A stretch of 64,000 nucleotides of DNA from Spirometra erinaceieuropaei (taxonomy: Eukaryota > Platyhelminthes > Cestoda > Diphyllobothriidea > Diphyllobothriidae). How positions within the stretch are numbered: the stretch's first letter is position 1; each line of letters begins with the position of its first letter. Below are positions 60,421 through 64,000 of this stretch, in pieces. The notes beneath the pieces are model-generated. The model saw nothing but the letters and a program-made list of their open reading frames with translations. It had not been told where the DNA came from and made no database searches. The position numbers were made by a program, and so were the translations under genes. The stretch is taken from assembly GCA_902702965.1 (NCBI GenBank), contig CACRXP010000880.1, positions 173,284 through 237,283 on the forward strand. Direction: 5' to 3'.

Positions 60421-61396
60421 AAGTTAGTCCTTCAAGACTCCACAGGCTTGATGGATCACACACAGACGTTCATATCTACACATCAAAGAAGGAGTTTTCA
60501 TCGAACGCTGATGGCCATATTGACAATTCCACGAACACATTACGACAGACCATGCAATCACACCATTTGGTATTATGGATACCGAGATGTAGTGTGGGTC
60601 TTTTTGGCTTTAATTGAATATAATTTATTACGCTCTTATGTCTGCTCCATTTGAATAATGTGTCTTCGCAAACAAGATGGGTCTTGTTCTTAGATTTTAA
60701 TGTAATTTTTGAATTCTAATTTGAACCTAAGAAAGCGAAAGACATGAAAGCTGAAGTCAGTCATTTTCATCGTTGTGTAGTAAATAAATCCCACTGGGGA
60801 AGCAGAGAACAGCAGTCATCAAAACAATTTGTGGTGTTTGTCCAAATGCTTTAAATGTCTGCAAGTGCCGGCGTCCTTTAACAAAATTCCGATCGGACGA
60901 TTTCGATCTCTCCGATGACCAGCGGAGCTGTATACTGCCCTTTCGCGCCCAACCGTTGAGGCAGATCTTCATGAGGCCACCAAACAATTATCAGTAGAGC
61001 TAAATTCATCATGGTAAGCACGTTCAGAAAAAACCCCGCTCGGGTCTTATTTCTTAACCGTACCTGCAGTAGACAAGCCGCAGCCTAACCACCAAACCTA
61101 AACTCCCTTTCTCGCTTTCATCAGCTATGTCACCTGACACTAAATATCCCTTATAAAGCTAATAAAAATATACCCTTCGATAAAACCCTGCATATTAGTC
61201 GTGCGTATGTCTATATTAAAGCCATATTAAACATATATAGAACTATATTAGGTCGTAGTAAACAGTCGACCACTACTCCTATAATTTCACATTAACAAGA
61301 ACAATATGATACATGATTCAATAGTATTTTGACAGTTTTGATTGTGACTTGCCATTGAATGCTTCTTACTCCTGATATATATTAATCTTTTCCAGC

Positions 61397-61498
61397 TCTT
61401 GGTCCAGACAACGATGGTAAGCCTCCTGAAAAACACGTAGGAACTGTGCGACCGCCCCCTTACAGCTGGCCAGATAGACTGACAACCAGCAACTAGAG
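61397..61498 (+). CDS. Candidate terminal exon, function unknown
   Basis: A strong acceptor (TTAATCTTTTCCAG) opens a short frame ending in TAG at about 61498. It reads LGPDNDGKPPEKHVGTVR followed by PPPYSWPDRLTTSN. The composition is unlike random AT-rich DNA here. A GTAAGC at 61417 could alternatively end a 21-nt mini-exon. An upstream piece at about 60922-61013 (ELYTALSRPTVEADLHEATK) does not match in phase, so no gene model is offered. Confidence 0.27.
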
Positions 61499-61845
61499 CA
61501 CACCGAAATTTACCCAACAGGAAAATAATTTCAAGGTCAGGCCGATATCAAAGTTCTTCAATTGCCATGAAGGACATATTATTCATGCCCCCGAAAACTA
61601 CCAGCCTGCAAACCTTAATTTTTATATTGTAAATATCGTTATTTTTGAAAATTTAGTTATTATTTTCCCTTAGAACTGAGGTTTTTTTTAACTTAAAACA
61701 AACTCTTAATTCACGCTCTTTTGGCTAACCAGACACCCGAAGCAAATGAAGTCAAAGTGCAGTTGAAATTGACGAGTTTGTTTTAGGTTTTTTTCCTAAG
61801 TTCAAAGGGGACTGACAGTGCCCAAGGGGCGCTACAATAAACCTA

Positions 61846-61955
61846 TTCTATTCTATTCTATTCTTAACCTCTGACTCCTAACCTCTAACCCTAACCCCAA
61901 CGCCTAACCCCGACCCCAACCTTAACACCTAACCCACAAACCTGACCCTTAACCC
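61846..61955 (+). repeat. TATTC microsatellite followed by degenerate CCTAAC repeats
   Basis: AATAAACC is followed by four TATTC-like units, then about 90 bases of CCTAACC/CTAACCCC units. The AATAAA plus simple-repeat end resembles the 3' tail of a non-LTR retrotransposon whose body I could not identify. The telomere-like run is separate from the inverted-repeat elements. Confidence 0.6.
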
Positions 61956-61959
61956 TTGA

Positions 61960-62290
61960 AAGAGGGAAAAAATTCTCTGAGGACGGCGAAGATTAACGCT
62001 TATGGACTCACAACTCAGCCTTTCATAACTGTTCTCATATCTGCCGTATTGGTCATTGGGAATTTTGAGATGGCAGAATGGCCGAAACCACTGCGGCCAA
62101 ACTTTTTCCAGCGATTGCATCTTCTTCTCCTAAACAGCTTAATGGAGCTCTTCGCTTTGATTCCATCGGGTTGCATCTGTGCAGATGACATGAGGGACGT
62201 CTGTGTATGGCATCCTCCTTCAGCCCCTCCCTCTATTAGTGAGAGAACGGTAGGTTGCTTAATCGTCCCCCACCTGACGAGTGGGGTAGC
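61960..62290 (+). repeat. Dispersed repeat H, copy 2
   Basis: GAGGACGGCGAAGATTAACG, GAAACCACTGCGGCCAAACT and CAGCCCCTCCCTCTATTAGT match copy 1 in order. It follows the CCTAAC tract directly. Confidence 0.6.
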
Positions 62291-62694
62291 AGGAGGACAA
62301 TCTTAATTGGTCTGAGCTGCCTGCGGGATTGCGTGTCATACTCTCCTCAGGGTTTTCTAAGAAAAGCTGGGTTGTGGCGGCTGACGTAGGAGGTGGCTGA
62401 GGTCTGAAGGGGATTTGTGTGTCGGAGGAGCTGAAGCAGCATGCGCTGCTCGCCCTTCCCGCTGTCATGGTGGTCTAGGGGCGGAACTACGTCAATGAGA
62501 GTGGGTGGGATTGGTGATTTTTATACCAAAAACCGACCACGCGGTAGATGCGCTGGTCCAACACAGGGGTTAGACCGGAATCGGCGGGCGTTAACGGGAA
62601 TACATAGCCATAACAAATGTCAACACATATGGAATGTGTTGGCAGGTCCAGTTGAAGGCTCACATGGCGCCAACTGGGATCCTTGTCGCTCCTC

Positions 62695-62860
62695 ATTGTT
62701 GTTGGTTAAAATTCTGGTCAAGTGTTTGTTGTGGATCCGAGGATGTGGTGGTACGACCGAGTGCGGGGGTTTACGTCGTGCCAGCCAGATGCATCTTCTC
62801 CCCCCTCCGGTCTTCTTGACCGGACCCAGATGGGGCAGGAGGAGAGAATGCGGTGGATGC
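62695..62860 (+). repeat. Dispersed repeat G, copy 2
   Basis: Contains GGTCAAGTGTTTGTTGTGGA, TTGACCGGACCCAGATGGGG and GAGGAGAGAATGCGGTGGAT. Ends just before the foldback element at 62889. Confidence 0.55.
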
Positions 62861-62888
62861 AGTGCAAGTCTATTTTCAGTGTAATCTA

Positions 62889-63864
62889 TAGTAGGTGGGC
62901 GAACTCATTAAATGTCAACTGAAATTCCGAAACGCGTTTTCGCTTCGAAAAGATTAATTAAGTAGGGTTGTAAAACTAATTAGTCTGCAGTATAATTCTA
63001 TAATAATTCAGTTACCTCGGGATGTCGGCTTTCGAATGACCTACTTTCCGACCGCATGCAAGGACTCGGAAAAAATGATTACTTATGTAGCGTGCATTTT
63101 TCTCCTTGATTTTCGATGCCCCTAAAAGTCCAGCTGTATTTCATGGAAAACATTCATAAAATGTTCATCAGTTTACTTATTCGGTAGCACATTACATCTT
63201 CTTCAATTTTATACTCAAAGGAGGGACATAATTCGGCGTTAAAAAGTTTCCAATTGTGAGATTTTTTAATACCGTGAAATGGTCGGTCATAAAACGTCAT
63301 GTCTCTGCATTTACCAATGTGAGTCGTAATGTTTACAATATGTCTCAAATCCACTGCTAAATTTTATGAACCCCATATAGTATTCACTTAATACTTTAGA
63401 GAAACGTATGATTTTCCGTACGCAGAAAATATATGGTTTTTAATTTGGAAATCCTGAATGCAAGTGTAACGGCAGGTCAGGTTGACAATTATTTCGGAAT
63501 TGGAAAAGTTTTTGAAAACCAAATAATGCTTTTCTTTTGAGTATAAATTGGAAGAAGATGTAATTTTCTACCGAATGAGTAAAAGGGTGAATATTGTTAT
63601 GCATGTTTTTCGTGAAATATAATTCGTTTTTTAAGGGCATCGAAAATCAATTAGAAAAATGCATGCTATTTACGTAGTCATTTTTGCAGAGTATAGCTTT
63701 TTCATGCTGCGGGAAAGAAGTGTATTCGAAAGCCGGCGTCGTGGAATAACTGAAATATTGCAGAATTACGCTGCAAGATGATTAATTTTTCAACCTTACT
63801 TAATTAATTTTTTCGAAACAAAAATGAATTTCGGTTGACATTTTACGAGTTAGCACACCCACTG
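62889..63864 (+). mobile_element. Foldback DNA element copy
   Basis: A 976-bp copy flanked by TA on both sides, starting TAGTAGGTGGGCGAACTCAT and ending GAGTTAGCACACCCACTG. Arms and centre align with the 38.3 kb copy throughout. Confidence 0.87.
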
Positions 63865-64000
63865 TAAATGCAGACAGCACTGGCAAGACACAGGGGATGC
63901 ATACTAACAGGCCAGAAAGGCGGATAAACGTGTCTCAACCGGTGGCCTTATAAAGCAGGCGCTACATCGCATTCGTCCCTATCTGCTGATGCATGACAGA

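Noticed and set aside
60790..61015. Three overlapping open frames, one with a CGVCPNALNVCKC pattern
   Set aside because: Frames are open on both strands at once, so stop-poor sequence explains them; the zinc-ligand spacing matches no family I know.

Overview
The window reads as a repeat-dense piece of a metazoan nuclear genome, most likely a diphyllobothriidean (pseudophyllidean) tapeworm such as Spirometra, Schistocephalus or Dibothriocephalus. The reasons are very short 34-40 nt introns, start codons placed directly after splice acceptors (as in spliced-leader organisms), tRNA-Arg-derived SINEs, and RTE/CR1-type non-LTR retrotransposons with a zinc-finger-bearing C-terminus. The taxon is inferred from recalled resemblance and was not computed. 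There is no bacterial, plasmid or phage signal, no operon in the bacterial sense and no CRISPR array.

Two host genes can be assembled from phase-consistent exons, both on the minus strand. One is an akirin homologue (five exons over 14094-7700, all four introns GT-AG and phase 1). Its first intron holds an RTE relic and its second a complete ~1 kb inverted-repeat transposon. The other is an unidentified basic protein of about 242 residues (four exons over 33339-31759). A few single exon candidates (about 5.8-6.3 kb, 55.1 kb, 61.4 kb) are weaker.

Everything else recognisable is mobile or dispersed repeat: RTE relics (4.65-5.44, 11.93-13.88, 56.74-57.76 kb); CR1-like elements (18.47-20.9 plus, 22.1-20.9 minus, 23.5-23.2 minus, 26.8-24.6 minus, 27.0-27.8 plus); about a dozen copies of a foldback element with ~380 bp arms and TA target sites (8.6, 34.5, 38.3, 41.8, 46.5, 58.4, 62.9 kb and relics); three copies of a short inverted-repeat element with degenerate TTAGGG-like DNA inside; tRNA-Arg SINEs; a second tRNA-bearing repeat; a tRNA-Trp-complementary tract that looks like the primer-binding site of a CsRn1-like LTR element; and several two-copy dispersed repeats. 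One assembly gap lies at 43971-44144.

Long stretches (roughly 14.2-18.4, 29.2-31.7, 39.3-41.3, 48.0-49.1 and 51.4-53.0 kb) showed no feature I could defend. Their open frames are about the length expected by chance.
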